Origin: Burkholderia sp. 8Y
GTDB lineage: Bacteria > Pseudomonadota > Gammaproteobacteria > Burkholderiales > Burkholderiaceae
Direction of reading: 5' to 3'
Assembly (NCBI RefSeq): GCF_902506145.1
Contig: NZ_LR733520.1
Span: forward strand, 592,057 to 656,056
DNA: 64,000 nt
Shown piece by piece: positions 8,837 through 17,482 of this stretch. Positions within the stretch are counted from its first letter, which is position 1; every line of letters starts with the position of its first letter. The translations under genes were made by a program, and so were the position numbers. Below the pieces are notes generated by a model that had not been told where the DNA came from, searched no databases, and saw nothing but the letters and a program-made list of their open reading frames with translations.

Positions 8837-9781
8837 ATGATCTACAGCATGACAGGCTATGCCAGCGCGACGCGCGAAGTCGTCGCGGATGGCGCCGGAC
8901 CCGATGGCGCGCGCGGCGCGGGCGTCGGTGTATCGGTGGAATTGCGCACGGTGAATTCGCGCTTTCTCGACCTGAATTTCCGCATGCCCGAAGACGTGCG
9001 CGCCACCGAGCCGCAATTGCGCGAAATGCTGATGACCAAGCTCTCGCGCGGCAAGGTCGATATCCGCATCAACCTGAATCGCGTCGAGCAGACGGCCAAT
9101 GCGGGCGCGCTCAATCGCGAGGCGCTCACGCAACTCGCCGCCCTCGAGCGCGCCGTGCTCGACACTTTCCCGGATGCCGAACGCATGCGGACCGGCGAAA
9201 TCCTGCGCTGGCCCGGCGTGCTGGCAGAAAGCTCGGTCTCGCCGGACACGCTGCGCGAAGCGGTGCTCACGTGCGGCAAGCAGGCCATTGCGGATCTCAT
9301 CGACGTGCGCGCACGCGAAGGCGCGGCGCTCGGCAATGTGCTCATCAACAACGTGACGGAAATGGAAGCGATCGTCGCGCGCATCACGCCGCTCGTGCCC
9401 GAACTGATCGCGAAGCATCAGCAGAAGATCGTCGAGCGGCTCCAGGACGCGCTCGGTATCGCGACGTCGGACAACGCGGCGACGACGAGCGTGCCGCGCG
9501 ATGAAATCGCCGAGCGCATCCGTCAGGAAGTGACGATGTACGGCATTCGCATCGACATCGCGGAAGAGTTGCAGCGCCTGAGCGCGCATCTCACGGAAAC
9601 GCGCCACGTGCTGCAAAAGGGCGGCAAGGTCGGCAAGCGGCTCGACTTCATGATGCAGGAGCTCAATCGCGAAGCGAACACGCTCGGCTCGAAGGCGGCC
9701 GCGAAGGAACTCGCGGATGCGTCGATGACGCTGAAGCTGCTCATCGAACAGATGCGCGAACAAGTACAGAATCTGGAGTAA
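8837..9781 (+). CDS. yicC: YicC-family endoribonuclease
   Basis: YicC/YloC proteins are hexameric endoribonucleases involved in RNA turnover. The 314-residue protein begins with the family signature MIYSMTGYASATRE, has the long N-terminal YicC_N domain (ELRTVNSRFLDLNFRMP, about 38-54) and ends with the DUF1732 block: RDEIAERIRQEVTMYGIRID, GKRLDFMMQELNREANTLGSKA (Glu-rich helical region, about 270-292). The insert GPDGARGAGVG near residue 25 is somewhat longer than in E. coli. It lies directly upstream of gmk, as in most Burkholderiales. Confidence 0.93.
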   Translation: MIYSMTGYASATREVVADGAGPDGARGAGVGVSVELRTVNSRFLDLNFRMPEDVRATEPQLREMLMTKLSRGKVDIRINLNRVEQTANAGALNREALTQLAALERAVLDTFPDAERMRTGEILRWPGVLAESSVSPDTLREAVLTCGKQAIADLIDVRAREGAALGNVLINNVTEMEAIVARITPLVPELIAKHQQKIVERLQDALGIATSDNAATTSVPRDEIAERIRQEVTMYGIRIDIAEELQRLSAHLTETRHVLQKGGKVGKRLDFMMQELNREANTLGSKAAAKELADASMTLKLLIEQMREQVQNLE

Positions 9782-9790
9782 CGCTCGATC

Positions 9791-10465
9791 ATGCCGAACA
9801 CCACGCATCGCTCGCACAGCACGTACACGGGCATCTATCCCGGCAACCTGTTCATGGTCGTCGCGCCGTCGGGTGCGGGCAAGTCCACGCTCGTGAATGC
9901 GCTGCTCGCGCAGGACCCCGCCATCCGCCTGTCCGTTTCGTACACCACGCGCGACCCGCGTCCGGCCGAGACGAACGGCGTCCAGTATCACTTCGTATCC
10001 GTCGATGATTTCATGGAACGGCACGACAAGGGCGAGTTCCTGGAAAGCGCGGAAGTGCACGGCAACTACTACGCGACCTCGCGCCTCTGGATCGAAGACC
10101 AAATGAAAATGGGCCACGACGTGCTGCTCGAAATCGACTGGCAGGGCGCGCAGCAGGTCAAGAAACGCTTTCGCAACGCGGTGGAGATTTTCATTCTGCC
10201 GCCGTCGCTGGATGCGCTCGAAGACCGGCTGAAGAAGCGCGGCCAGGACGCGCCCAACGTGATCGTGCGGCGGCTGCTCGCGGCCGGCAGCGAGATGGCG
10301 CATGCGTCGGAAGCGGAGTACGTCGTGATCAACGAGAATTTCGATCGCGCGCTCACCGAACTGCGGTGTCTCGTGGCCGCGACGCGCCTGCGCTTCACGT
10401 CGCAATACGCGCGTCACACGCAGCTTTTCGTCGAGCTCGGCATTCATCCCACACACCCGCAATGA
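9791..10465 (+). CDS. gmk: Guanylate kinase
   Basis: Phosphorylates GMP (and dGMP) to GDP with ATP, feeding GTP and (p)ppGpp pools. In 224 residues it has the P-loop APSGAGKST (about residues 26-34), the GMP-binding segment [13 protein letters not shown], the [15 protein letters not shown] block (about 79-93) and [14 protein letters not shown]. The N-terminal 18 residues before the core are polar and slightly longer than in E. coli. It sits 9 bp after yicC and is followed by rpoZ and spoT, a conserved arrangement linking GMP metabolism, the omega subunit and the stringent response. Confidence 0.96.
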   Translation: MPNTTHRSHSTYTGIYPGNLFMVVAPSGAGKSTLVNALLAQDPAIRLSVSYTTRDPRPAETNGVQYHFVSVDDFMERHDKGEFLESAEVHGNYYATSRLWIEDQMKMGHDVLLEIDWQGAQQVKKRFRNAVEIFILPPSLDALEDRLKKRGQDAPNVIVRRLLAAGSEMAHASEAEYVVINENFDRALTELRCLVAATRLRFTSQYARHTQLFVELGIHPTHPQ

Positions 10466-10501
10466 CGCGAGCGGTGGCCGAGTCGCATCGGTCACATAAG
10501 G

Positions 10502-10507
10502 TAGAAT
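10502..10507 (+). promoter_or_regulatory. Candidate -10 box for rpoZ
   Basis: TAGAAT in the gmk-rpoZ gap, 28 bp before the rpoZ ATG. The -35 region is poor, so the call rests mainly on position and the good -10. Confidence 0.35.
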
Positions 10508-10534
10508 AAAACCCACATCGAGAAGGATACAAAC

Positions 10535-10738
10535 ATGGCCCGCATCACTGTCGAAGACTGCCTGAAACAAATTCCGAACCGCTTCGAGCTCGCGCTCGCG
10601 GCAACGTATCGCGCGCGTCAACTCGCGCAAGGCCACACCCCGAAGATCGAAAGCCGCGACAAGCCGACCGTCGTCGCGCTGCGCGAAATCGCGGCGGGGC
10701 AGGTGGGCGTCGAAATGCTGAAGAAAGTGCCCGTCTGA
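10535..10738 (+). CDS. rpoZ: RNA polymerase omega subunit
   Basis: The 67-residue protein starts [20 protein letters not shown], which is almost diagnostic for omega; next come [12 protein letters not shown] and [16 protein letters not shown]. Omega helps fold and assemble the beta' subunit and forms part of the ppGpp-binding site of RNA polymerase in proteobacteria. Its placement just before spoT, as in E. coli, fits that role. AGAAGGA lies upstream of the ATG as ribosome-binding site. Confidence 0.97.
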
Positions 10739-10839
10739 CCGGCGGCTTTTCCGGACCTTTCACCGTTTCATCCGTTTCAATTCTTGCAACCGGCGCAACT
10801 GATGGACAAGCGGCGCGTCAGACGAACACGGAGGCGAAC

Positions 10840-13233
10840 ATGAGTCAGACACCGCTGCCCGTCTCCGCTTCAGTGGACCCGGACATCGAGATCGATCAAG
10901 ATTCGCTTCTCGATGCCGACAAGCCGCACGCGGCGCGCAAGTACATCGACGCGGTTCTCGAACAGTCGTTTCGCCATCTGTTCGGGCCGACGGCCACGCC
11001 GGAGCAGCCGCGCAAGCACGATGTCGTTTCCATCGCGAATCTGACCAACGCGCTGGCAAGCTACATCTCCGCCGACGAGATCAAGGAAGTCAAGTCGGCT
11101 TTCCATTTCAGCGACGAAGCGCACCTCGGGCAGTATCGCCAGAGCGGCGAGCCGTATATCACGCATCCGGTCGCGGTCGCGGAAATTTGCGCGAGCTGGA
11201 AGCTGGACGCGCAATCGATCATGGCGGCGCTCCTGCACGACGTGATCGAAGACCAGGGCGTCACCAAGACCGAAATCGCCGAGCGTTTCGGCGCGAAGGT
11301 CGCGGAACTGGTCGACGGCTTGTCCAAGCTGGACAAGATGGAATTCCGCAATCGCGAGGAAGCGCAGGCGGAAAACTTCCGCAAGATGCTGCTCGCGATG
11401 GCGCGCGACGTGCGCGTCATTCTGGTCAAGCTCGCGGACCGGCTGCACAACATGCGCACGCTGGGCGCGGTGCCGCCGGAGAAGCGCCGGCGCGTGGCGC
11501 GCGAGACGCTCGATATTTACGCGCCGATCGCGCATCGGCTCGGCCTCAATAACACCTATCGCGAACTGCAGGATCTGAGCTTCGCGAACTTCAACCCGAA
11601 CCGCTACGCCACGCTCGAAAAAGCGGTCAAGGCGGCGCGCGGCAACCGGCGTGAAGTCGTCGGCAAGATTCTCGAAGCGGTGCAACGCACGATCGCGGAC
11701 GCGAAAATCAGCGCGGAAGTGACCGGCCGCGAAAAGACCATCTACAGCATCTACAAGAAGATGCGCGACAAGCAGTTGTCGTTCTCGCAAGTGCTGGATG
11801 TATATGGCTTTCGGGTCGTCGTGGAAAGCGCGCTGGAGTGCTATACGTGCATCGGCGCGCTGCACGCGCTCTACAAGCCCGTGCCGGGCAAGTTCAAGGA
11901 TTACATCGCGATTCCGAAGGTGAACGGCTACCAGTCGTTGCACACCACGCTCGTCGGGCCGTTCGGCGCGCCGATCGAGTTCCAGATTCGCACGCGCAAG
12001 ATGCACGAAATCGCCGAGGCCGGCGTCGCGGCGCACTGGCTGTACAAGAACGGCGGGGCAGATCTGAACGACGTGCAAAAGCGCGCGCATCAGTGGCTCA
12101 AGTCGCTGCTCGACATTCAGAGCGAAGCGGGCGATTCCAGCGAATTCCTCGAACACGTCAAGATCGACCTCTTCCCGGACGCGGTCTATGTGTTCACGCC
12201 AAAGTCCAAGATCATGCCGCTGCCGCGCGGCGCGACGGCGCTCGACTTCGCGTATTCCATCCACAGCGACCTCGGCAATCAGTGCGTCGCGGTCAAGATC
12301 AACAACGAACTGCTGCCGCTGCGCACGGAGTTGAAGAGCGGCGATATCGTCGAAGTGATCACCGCGCCGTATTCCAAGCCGAATCCCGCGTGGCTCGGCT
12401 TCGTGCGTACCGGCAAGGCGCGCTCGGCCATCCGTCACTATCTGAAGACGATGCGCCTGAACGAATCCGTGCAGCTCGGCGAGCGGCTCGTCGATCAAAG
12501 TCTGAAGGGCTACGGCCTTGCGCTGTCGGACGTGACGCCGGAAGTGTGGGACAAGCTCGTGCTGTGGACCGGCAACAAGACGCGTCAGGAAATCTTCGCG
12601 GACATCGGTCTCGGCCGGCGCGTGGCGGCGGTCATGGCCAAGCGCATCGAAGTGTTGATGAACGGCCGCGACGACGACGACCATTCGCCGCGCGAGCACA
12701 CGAATACCAACACCGCGCCGCCGGTGGTCATCACGGGCACCGAGGGCATGTCGGTGCAGCTCTCGGCGTGCTGCCGCCCGATTCCCGGCGACGACATCAT
12801 GGGCTATATCGGCATCGGGCTCGGCATGGCGATTCACACGACCGAATGCCGCGTCGCGCAGCGCATCCACCGCCGCGATCCGGGGCGCTGGATCGACGTC
12901 GCGTGGGCGCCGCAGCCGGGGCGTCTGTTCGATGTCGCCGTGAAGGTGCTCGTGAAGAACACGAAGGGCGTGTTCGCGCGCGTGGCGGCGGATATCACGT
13001 CGGCGGACGCGAACATCGTTCACATCGCGATGGATGAGGACGTCTCCCAGGAAGCGAAGCTGCTGCGCTTCGTGATTCAGGTGAGCGACCGCATCCACCT
13101 CGCGAACGTGATGCGTCGCGTGCGTACGAATCTCGACGTAATGCGTATCGCGCGCGAGCGTCCGAGCGACGAGCCGCATCATCGCAATCAGGACGGCGGC
13201 ATGCGTATCGACCGGGAACGCGCCGACTACTGA
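10840..13233 (+). CDS. spoT: Bifunctional (p)ppGpp synthetase/hydrolase, RelA/SpoT family
   Basis: It makes and degrades the alarmone (p)ppGpp. Within 797 residues the order is: HD hydrolase domain with ALLHDVIEDQG (about 131-141) and LVKLADRLHNMRT, both intact, so hydrolase activity is expected; synthetase domain with REKTIYSIYKKMRDK and DVYGFRVVVE (about 300-335) and IAIPKVNGYQSLHTTL; TGS domain (DLFPDAVYVFTPKSKIMPL, about 445-505); and a C-terminal ACT domain (about 700-775). An N-terminal extension of about 60 residues is unique to this group. The start is set by GGAGG about 7 bp upstream. Confidence 0.95.
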   Translation: MSQTPLPVSASVDPDIEIDQDSLLDADKPHAARKYIDAVLEQSFRHLFGPTATPEQPRKHDVVSIANLTNALASYISADEIKEVKSAFHFSDEAHLGQYRQSGEPYITHPVAVAEICASWKLDAQSIMAALLHDVIEDQGVTKTEIAERFGAKVAELVDGLSKLDKMEFRNREEAQAENFRKMLLAMARDVRVILVKLADRLHNMRTLGAVPPEKRRRVARETLDIYAPIAHRLGLNNTYRELQDLSFANFNPNRYATLEKAVKAARGNRREVVGKILEAVQRTIADAKISAEVTGREKTIYSIYKKMRDKQLSFSQVLDVYGFRVVVESALECYTCIGALHALYKPVPGKFKDYIAIPKVNGYQSLHTTLVGPFGAPIEFQIRTRKMHEIAEAGVAAHWLYKNGGADLNDVQKRAHQWLKSLLDIQSEAGDSSEFLEHVKIDLFPDAVYVFTPKSKIMPLPRGATALDFAYSIHSDLGNQCVAVKINNELLPLRTELKSGDIVEVITAPYSKPNPAWLGFVRTGKARSAIRHYLKTMRLNESVQLGERLVDQSLKGYGLALSDVTPEVWDKLVLWTGNKTRQEIFADIGLGRRVAAVMAKRIEVLMNGRDDDDHSPREHTNTNTAPPVVITGTEGMSVQLSACCRPIPGDDIMGYIGIGLGMAIHTTECRVAQRIHRRDPGRWIDVAWAPQPGRLFDVAVKVLVKNTKGVFARVAADITSADANIVHIAMDEDVSQEAKLLRFVIQVSDRIHLANVMRRVRTNLDVMRIARERPSDEPHHRNQDGGMRIDRERADY

Positions 13234-13297
13234 TCCGGCGCGGGAACGCGGCGTGCATGCCGGTTGTCGGTTGACCGAAAGCATGGAGAGCGCCGTT

Positions 13298-13789
13298 ATG
13301 AATACATCCGACCTCGAAGGCCCCACGCTCGATTACTGGGTGGCGCGCGGCCTTCACGACTTCATCAGAGAAATTCACTTCACCGACAGCGGCGAGACGC
13401 TCTCGATCCGCGGCAACGACCGCGGCAAGGCGTGGGACGGGCGTTTTTTGCCGTCGACGTCGTGGGAAGCAGCGTCCGTCGTGCTGGAGCGTGCCTGCCG
13501 GCTGGAAATGAGCGACGTCGGGCGCGGCGAAGTGGAATGCACGGCGACGTTCGGCAAGGACGGCGAGCCGGTGCACGCGCGAGGGCCGTCGCTACGCATC
13601 GCGCTGCTGCGCGCGTTCGTGCGGCATGCGTTCGGCGAGTGCGTCGAGGATGTCTACTTGCGGCATCCGCAGACCTTGCTCGGCACGCGCGCGGAAGCGA
13701 TCAGCGAGCCGACGGCGTTTGCATCGGCGGAGGACGTGCCCGCGCCCAACGCGCGCATCGGCGATATTAAATCGCCGCCACGCCCCTGA
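13298..13789 (+). CDS. NinX-like (DUF2591) protein
   Basis: The 163-residue protein from ATG 13298 reads DLEGPTLDYWVARGL, then FLPSTSWEAASVVLERACRL, GPSLRIALLRAFVRHAFGE. This pattern (an opening LxGxxLDxWVA motif, a PSTxW stretch and a closing LxxxALRAxVxxxFG) is that of DUF2591/NinX-like proteins, known mainly from phages; the function is unknown. The start MNTSDLEG is preferred over GTG 13253, as the extra residues look like noise. It is a lone gene after spoT; in the host lineage it appears domesticated rather than part of a prophage, since no phage genes surround it. Confidence 0.6.
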   Translation: MNTSDLEGPTLDYWVARGLHDFIREIHFTDSGETLSIRGNDRGKAWDGRFLPSTSWEAASVVLERACRLEMSDVGRGEVECTATFGKDGEPVHARGPSLRIALLRAFVRHAFGECVEDVYLRHPQTLLGTRAEAISEPTAFASAEDVPAPNARIGDIKSPPRP

Positions 13790-13823
13790 CGACAAGCGCC
13801 ACGACAAGCCCGGCCAAAACAAA

Positions 13824-13849
13824 AAGGGCCTTCCGGATGGAAGGCCCTT
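13824..13849 (-). terminator. Terminator of the tRNA-Arg transcript
   Basis: An 11-bp perfect stem (AAGGGCCTTCC/GGAAGGCCCTT, loop GGAT). On the minus strand it ends in TTTTTGTTTT, so it terminates the tRNA-Arg pair. It may also stop plus-strand reading from the NinX-like gene. Confidence 0.8.
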
Positions 13850-13855
13850 CGAAGG

Positions 13856-13932
13856 TGGCGCGGCTGGCAGGATTCGAACCCACGACCCCTTGGTTCGTAG
13901 CCAAGTACTCTATCCAACTGAGCTACAGCCGC
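13856..13932 (-). tRNA. tRNA-Arg(ACG), second copy in the transcript
   Basis: 77 nt including encoded CCA. The minus strand begins GCGGCTGTAGCTCAGTTGGA, has anticodon loop CTACGAA (anticodon ACG) and T-arm GTTCGAATC. It is identical to the copy at 14029-14105. Confidence 0.96.
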
Positions 13933-14028
13933 ACGCAAAACGGTACAACAACGATACTGCCAGGTGACTTCAACGCGCTTTTGGTTAAGCGCCTGGTGCT
14001 CCGCTTCGAGGCAGAACACCGAAATAAG

Positions 14029-14105
14029 TGGCGCGGCTGGCAGGATTCGAACCCACGACCCCTTGGTTCGTAGCCAAGTACTCTATCCAACTGAGCTACA
14101 GCCGC
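14029..14105 (-). tRNA. tRNA-Arg(ACG), first copy in the transcript
   Basis: Identical in all 77 bases to the copy at 13856-13932 and separated from it by 96 bp. The identity continues about 5 bp past the 5' end, as expected for a tandem duplication. The ACG anticodon is edited to ICG by TadA in bacteria and reads CGU/CGC/CGA. Confidence 0.96.
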
Positions 14106-14261
14106 ACGCAGAAGCGGAATTATAGCCAAGCCTGTTTGAAAAAGGAAGAGCCGTTGACCGAAAAATGGCTGCGGCTGGCGCGCGTCATGGTAACTTGACA
14201 ACTAGAAACGTCTAACACGCGCGACGAGCGTCATTCGCGGAATCTGGAATCGGTTTGCACC

Positions 14262-14813
14262 ATGAACAAGGCATTTGTCAAAGAATCGGACGAGAGCGAC
14301 GACGATCTCGAACTCGCGCACCCCGACGTACCTGCGGGCGCCAAGAATTACATCACGCCTGCGGGCCATCAGCGGTTGCGTGACGAACTCCTGCAACTGC
14401 TCGACAACGAGCGCCCGGAAGTGGTCAAGCTCGTGTCGTGGGCGGCGTCGAATGGCGACCGCTCGGAGAATGGCGACTACATCTACGGGAAGCGGCGCCT
14501 GCGAGAGATCGACCGGCGCATTCGCTTCCTGACGAAGCGGCTCGATCTCGCCGAAGTGGTCGATGCGCGCAAGCAGGAGAACGTCGACCAAGTGTTTTTC
14601 GGCGCGACGGTGGACTACGCCGGCGACGACGGCATCGTGCATACGGTCACCATCGTCGGCGTCGACGAGGTGGACCTGGACCGCGGGCACGTGAGCTGGG
14701 TCTCGCCGGTCGCGCGGGCGCTGCTGAAGGCGAGAATCGGCGATACCGTGCCGCTCCATACGCCGGCGGGCGTGCAGCAAATCGATATTCTCGACGTGCG
14801 GTATCCGCGCTGA
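14262..14813 (+). CDS. greB: Transcription elongation factor GreB
   Basis: GreB enters the RNA polymerase secondary channel and stimulates cleavage of backtracked RNA. The 183-residue protein has a 25-residue acidic N-terminal extension (KESDESDDDLE), then the coiled-coil YITPAGHQRLRDELLQLL, with GDRSENGDYIYGKRRLREID carrying the GreB-specific basic and acidic tip residues (about 70-90), and the C-terminal FKBP-like domain (VSWVSPVARALLKARIGD, about 145-162). The YIYGKRRLREIDRRIRFL segment distinguishes GreB from GreA. Confidence 0.93.
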   Translation: MNKAFVKESDESDDDLELAHPDVPAGAKNYITPAGHQRLRDELLQLLDNERPEVVKLVSWAASNGDRSENGDYIYGKRRLREIDRRIRFLTKRLDLAEVVDARKQENVDQVFFGATVDYAGDDGIVHTVTIVGVDEVDLDRGHVSWVSPVARALLKARIGDTVPLHTPAGVQQIDILDVRYPR

Positions 14814-14845
14814 AGGGCGCGTCGCGCTGGCCGATAGACGAAAAA

Positions 14846-14867
14846 AAGCCGCTCCGAAGAGCGGCTT
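14846..14867. terminator. Bidirectional terminator between greB and the porin
   Basis: Stem AAGCCGCTC/GAGCGGCTT with loop CGAA, flanked by A7 on the left and T5 on the right. It can therefore end both greB (plus) and the convergent porin (minus). Confidence 0.88.
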
Positions 14868-14894
14868 TTTGACAAGCAGAACTGCCGTTGCGGC

Positions 14895-16067
14895 TTAGAA
14901 GCGGTGACGAACGCCAACCGTTGCCGAAACCTGGTTCTCCGTCGACGACAGGCCAACGCCGTTGATCGTCGCGCCGATGTTCAGGCCGCCCGTGCTGGTC
15001 ACGTGCTGGTACTCGCCCTGCAGGTAGACGTCGGTACGCTTCGACAGCGCGTATGCCGTTTGCAAGTCGAACTGGTGGAACTTCGGCTTTTCGCCGCCGA
15101 TGTGGCTGTCCGTGAACGTGTAGTTGCCCGCGATCGACAGAGCCGGCGTCAGGTTGTAGCGGCCGTTCACTTCGTAGTTCTGGAAGCGCGCGCTGTTGCC
15201 CAGGCCGACAGCGCCCAGACCTTGCGTGCCGACGTTCGTCAGACCGACGCCGTTGTCGAACATCGTCTGCGTGAACACGAACCCAACCGTCGCCGGGCCG
15301 AACGCATAGTTCAAGCCGCCGCCGAAGATACGCTGACGGCCCGACGCGAACGGCGTCTGGTCAGCCGTGATCGCGCCAGCCGTCTGAACGCCCGTGAGTG
15401 CGTTGACCGTGCCGGCGTTGTTCGCCTGGAAGTACGCGCCAGCGACGTTCAACGGACCGTAGTTATACGACACGCCTGCGCTGTACGCGCGGTTGTTGGC
15501 GAAACCGCCAGCCTGGTTCGAGAAGCCGTACATCGCGCCGAACTTGAAGCCAGCGTAGTTCGCGCTTGTGTACTTGACCGAGTTGTCGACGCGGAACGTG
15601 TTGTCGAGGTTGTCGTTATCGAACGGGTGGGCGAACTGCGTGCCGCCGTACTGCGTGCCCGTCAGAGCGAGAGGCCCGAGGAAGTCGACCACGGAGTCAT
15701 ATTGACGGCCGAGGGTAACGGCGCCGAACTGGTTGCTCGACAGACCGACGAACGCCTGACGGCCGAACTCGCGACCACCTTGGCTGTTCGTGCCGTTCAT
15801 GATGTTGAAGCCGTTTTCCAAGGTGAAGATTGCCTTCAGGCCGCCACCCAGGTCTTCCGAACCACGCAGGCCCCAACGGCTGCCGTTGACCGAGCCGCTC
15901 GTCGCCTTCCAGTTGCTGTGGCCTTGGCCGCCGCTGCCCGGAACGATGTTGTTGTTCGTGTAGGTGATGCCCGCATCGATCAGGCCGTACAGCGTGACGC
16001 TGCTTTGCGCGTGAGCTGCGGTAGCGAAGACGCCCGTGAGGGCTGCGACCATGAGAGTCTTTTTCAT
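14895..16067 (-). CDS. Gram-negative general porin (OmpC/OpcP-like, Burkholderia type)
   Basis: A 390-residue outer-membrane trimeric beta-barrel that lets small hydrophilic solutes through. The signal peptide is MKKTLMVAALTGVFATAAHA (cleavage after AHA). The mature protein starts QSSVTLYGLIDAG, the standard beta-1 strand of betaproteobacterial porins. It contains the constriction-loop-like stretch around GRQYDSVVDFLGPL and ends in the C-terminal Phe strand (SATVGVRHRF) that the BAM complex recognises. It is Gly/Asn/Tyr-rich throughout. The start is backed by GGAG about 9 bp upstream. A candidate promoter at 16317-16345 would give a 5' UTR of about 240 nt. Confidence 0.95.
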   Translation of the reverse strand: MKKTLMVAALTGVFATAAHAQSSVTLYGLIDAGITYTNNNIVPGSGGQGHSNWKATSGSVNGSRWGLRGSEDLGGGLKAIFTLENGFNIMNGTNSQGGREFGRQAFVGLSSNQFGAVTLGRQYDSVVDFLGPLALTGTQYGGTQFAHPFDNDNLDNTFRVDNSVKYTSANYAGFKFGAMYGFSNQAGGFANNRAYSAGVSYNYGPLNVAGAYFQANNAGTVNALTGVQTAGAITADQTPFASGRQRIFGGGLNYAFGPATVGFVFTQTMFDNGVGLTNVGTQGLGAVGLGNSARFQNYEVNGRYNLTPALSIAGNYTFTDSHIGGEKPKFHQFDLQTAYALSKRTDVYLQGEYQHVTSTGGLNIGATINGVGLSSTENQVSATVGVRHRF

Positions 16068-16316
16068 CTTTGTAACTCCGAGAGCTGATTGGGCCTAAGG
16101 AACCCAGGCTTTGAGGAAACCCCGCTGCGACCGGCTGCGAGAGGCGCGATCGGACGAGCAACGTATCGCAGACAGCGACACATTTGTTTCCGGACCAGAC
16201 GAAGTGTAAAGACGGTGTTACAGGAGGGACGTTCCAGTTTCCGCAATAAATCATTCTCCGATCAGCAATGATCGGCGGGGAGCCCTTTTTCTTTTTGTTT
16301 TCAGAGGTTTATGCGG

Positions 16317-16345
16317 GAATAAAATGGTGAGTGGATAAGTGTCAA
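16317..16345 (-). promoter_or_regulatory. Candidate sigma-70 promoter of the porin
   Basis: On the minus strand a perfect TTGACA (-35, bases 16345-16340) and TTATTC (-10, 16322-16317) are 17 bp apart. The predicted start near 16310 leaves a long leader before the porin ATG at 16067, which gives room for post-transcriptional control. Confidence 0.5.
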
Positions 16346-16476
16346 CACGACTGCGTTGCGCATGTGCGACAGGATTTGGGCGAACGCGCAATGAGAAAAG
16401 TCTAGAAAATCGATTGTTGAGAAATCGGCAAGAGAAGATTGCGCGCAGTAAAGGTAATAGTTGCGAAGGCCATCGC

Positions 16477-16571
16477 TATACTGTCATTTCTGCTTTTCGA
16501 AGCAGACTTTTTCGTTGACGGAAAAGATCTCCAAACTTTGTCAGCGCGGCCTTCCGGTCGCGCTTTTTTTT
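16477..16571 (+). ncRNA. Candidate small RNA (about 83 nt, 16489-16571) with its -10 box
   Basis: A TATACT -10 box (16477-16482) is followed 7 bp later by a perfect 7-bp hairpin with a UUCG tetraloop (TCTGCTT/AAGCAGA, 16489-16506) and C plus five T. A single-stranded stretch follows, and then a strong intrinsic terminator: a 9-bp stem AGCGCGGCC/GGTCGCGCT, loop TTCC, then T8 (16543-16571). No open frame fits between, and no gene lies upstream on this strand that the terminator could serve. The -35 region is weak. It is divergent from the porin, a frequent setting for porin-regulating RNAs, but that target is only a guess. Confidence 0.5.
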
Positions 16572-16589
16572 GTCGGTCGGATGCTGCGG

Positions 16590-16829
16590 TCAGGGCGTGG
16601 GGAGCTCGGCGGCTTCTTGCGGCTTCGCTACCACGTCGTTGTCGAGCGGCGTCGCCCAGTCTTCGACGACGTAGCGGCGGGCATCCATCGGCGATGACAA
16701 CAAGTTCTGCCAGTGATCGCCATGCCATGAAGGCTCGAATGCAAGAGGCGATACCGACGACGCGTCCGCTTCAATCGACGAACTGGCGAACGATTTTAGC
16801 CATTGCGCAAGACGCATTAAGTGATTCAT
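16590..16829 (-). CDS. Small unknown protein (79 aa)
   Basis: The ATG giving MNHLMRLAQWLKSF has GGAGG about 7 bp upstream and is chosen over a start 24 bp earlier. The N-terminal 14 residues are amphipathic. The rest is polar with a conspicuous FEPSWHGDHWQNLL and DARRYVVEDWA segment, rich in Trp, His and Asp, like many short Burkholderia-lineage proteins of unknown function. No cysteine, membrane span or clear signal peptide is seen. It converges with the candidate small RNA (17 bp between ends). I do not recognise a family. Confidence 0.6.
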   Translation of the reverse strand: MNHLMRLAQWLKSFASSSIEADASSVSPLAFEPSWHGDHWQNLLSSPMDARRYVVEDWATPLDNDVVAKPQEAAELPTP

Positions 16830-17482
16830 CGATAGCCCTCCGACTCTTTGCATTACAGTCTGATTCGATCATGCGCTCGCATAGAGAATCGGGTAAGTCG
16901 AGTTAACACTTACGGCTTCGTGGCGCGATTTACATTGCTGACGACGGTTGTATTTTCGAATGTGAAGAATCGGTATTAAGTCCGAGACGGAGCGAGAAGC
17001 AGTCGCGAATCTTGCTGCCTGACCGCAGATTAATTCGAAAGGGCAAACGAACGGAAACCGCGTTAATTTTATACGCCGGTTAATACCCGAATTGAACATG
17101 AAATAATTCAGCGCCGGTCCCGCGCGGGGCCGAGGGGGTCCGCTCCGAGGCCCTGCTGCCTGCCATGCATGCGGCCATGCCCTAACACAACAAATGTCCG
17201 AGCAGTAAAGGAGTCGCGGTCTTGTGAGTCGGGGTTTGTCCGAGATTGCAAACGCGAGAACGTGAGCTAAATAAAGCGCGCGAAGCATAAGTCTGCGTCG
17301 CGGCGGCTTCATAATATCGCGGTAAATCGGTGAAAATACTTACGGCCGACGCCCTCAAGTTGATCAATGAATTGCCGATACACGCGCGTTCGGCGTTGCC
17401 GCGTTTTCAAGTACGCGTGCGTTAGAATGGGCAATTCGCAACCATATTGCACGGCCTGAATCCGCCGCACCGCTCCTCCACG
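16830..17482. other. Long intergenic region before the exonuclease gene
   Basis: No convincing gene is seen. Frames on the minus strand across 16869-17494 have no ribosome-binding sites and odd composition. The stretch is relatively AT-rich for this genome at 16900-17110 and has a GC-rich patch at 17115-17180. The part next to the minus-strand small gene should carry its promoter; TTAGAAT at about 17422-17428 may be the -10 of the exonuclease gene. Confidence 0.4.

Noticed and set aside
8567..13326. Very long minus-strand open frames opposite yicC, gmk and spoT (for example 8567-10636 and 10870-13326)
   Set aside because: They are antisense shadows of well-recognised plus-strand genes in GC-rich DNA; their products are Arg/His/Ala-rich without any family features.
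13856..14105. Regular repeats as a possible CRISPR array
   Set aside because: There are only two copies, each a complete tRNA-Arg gene.
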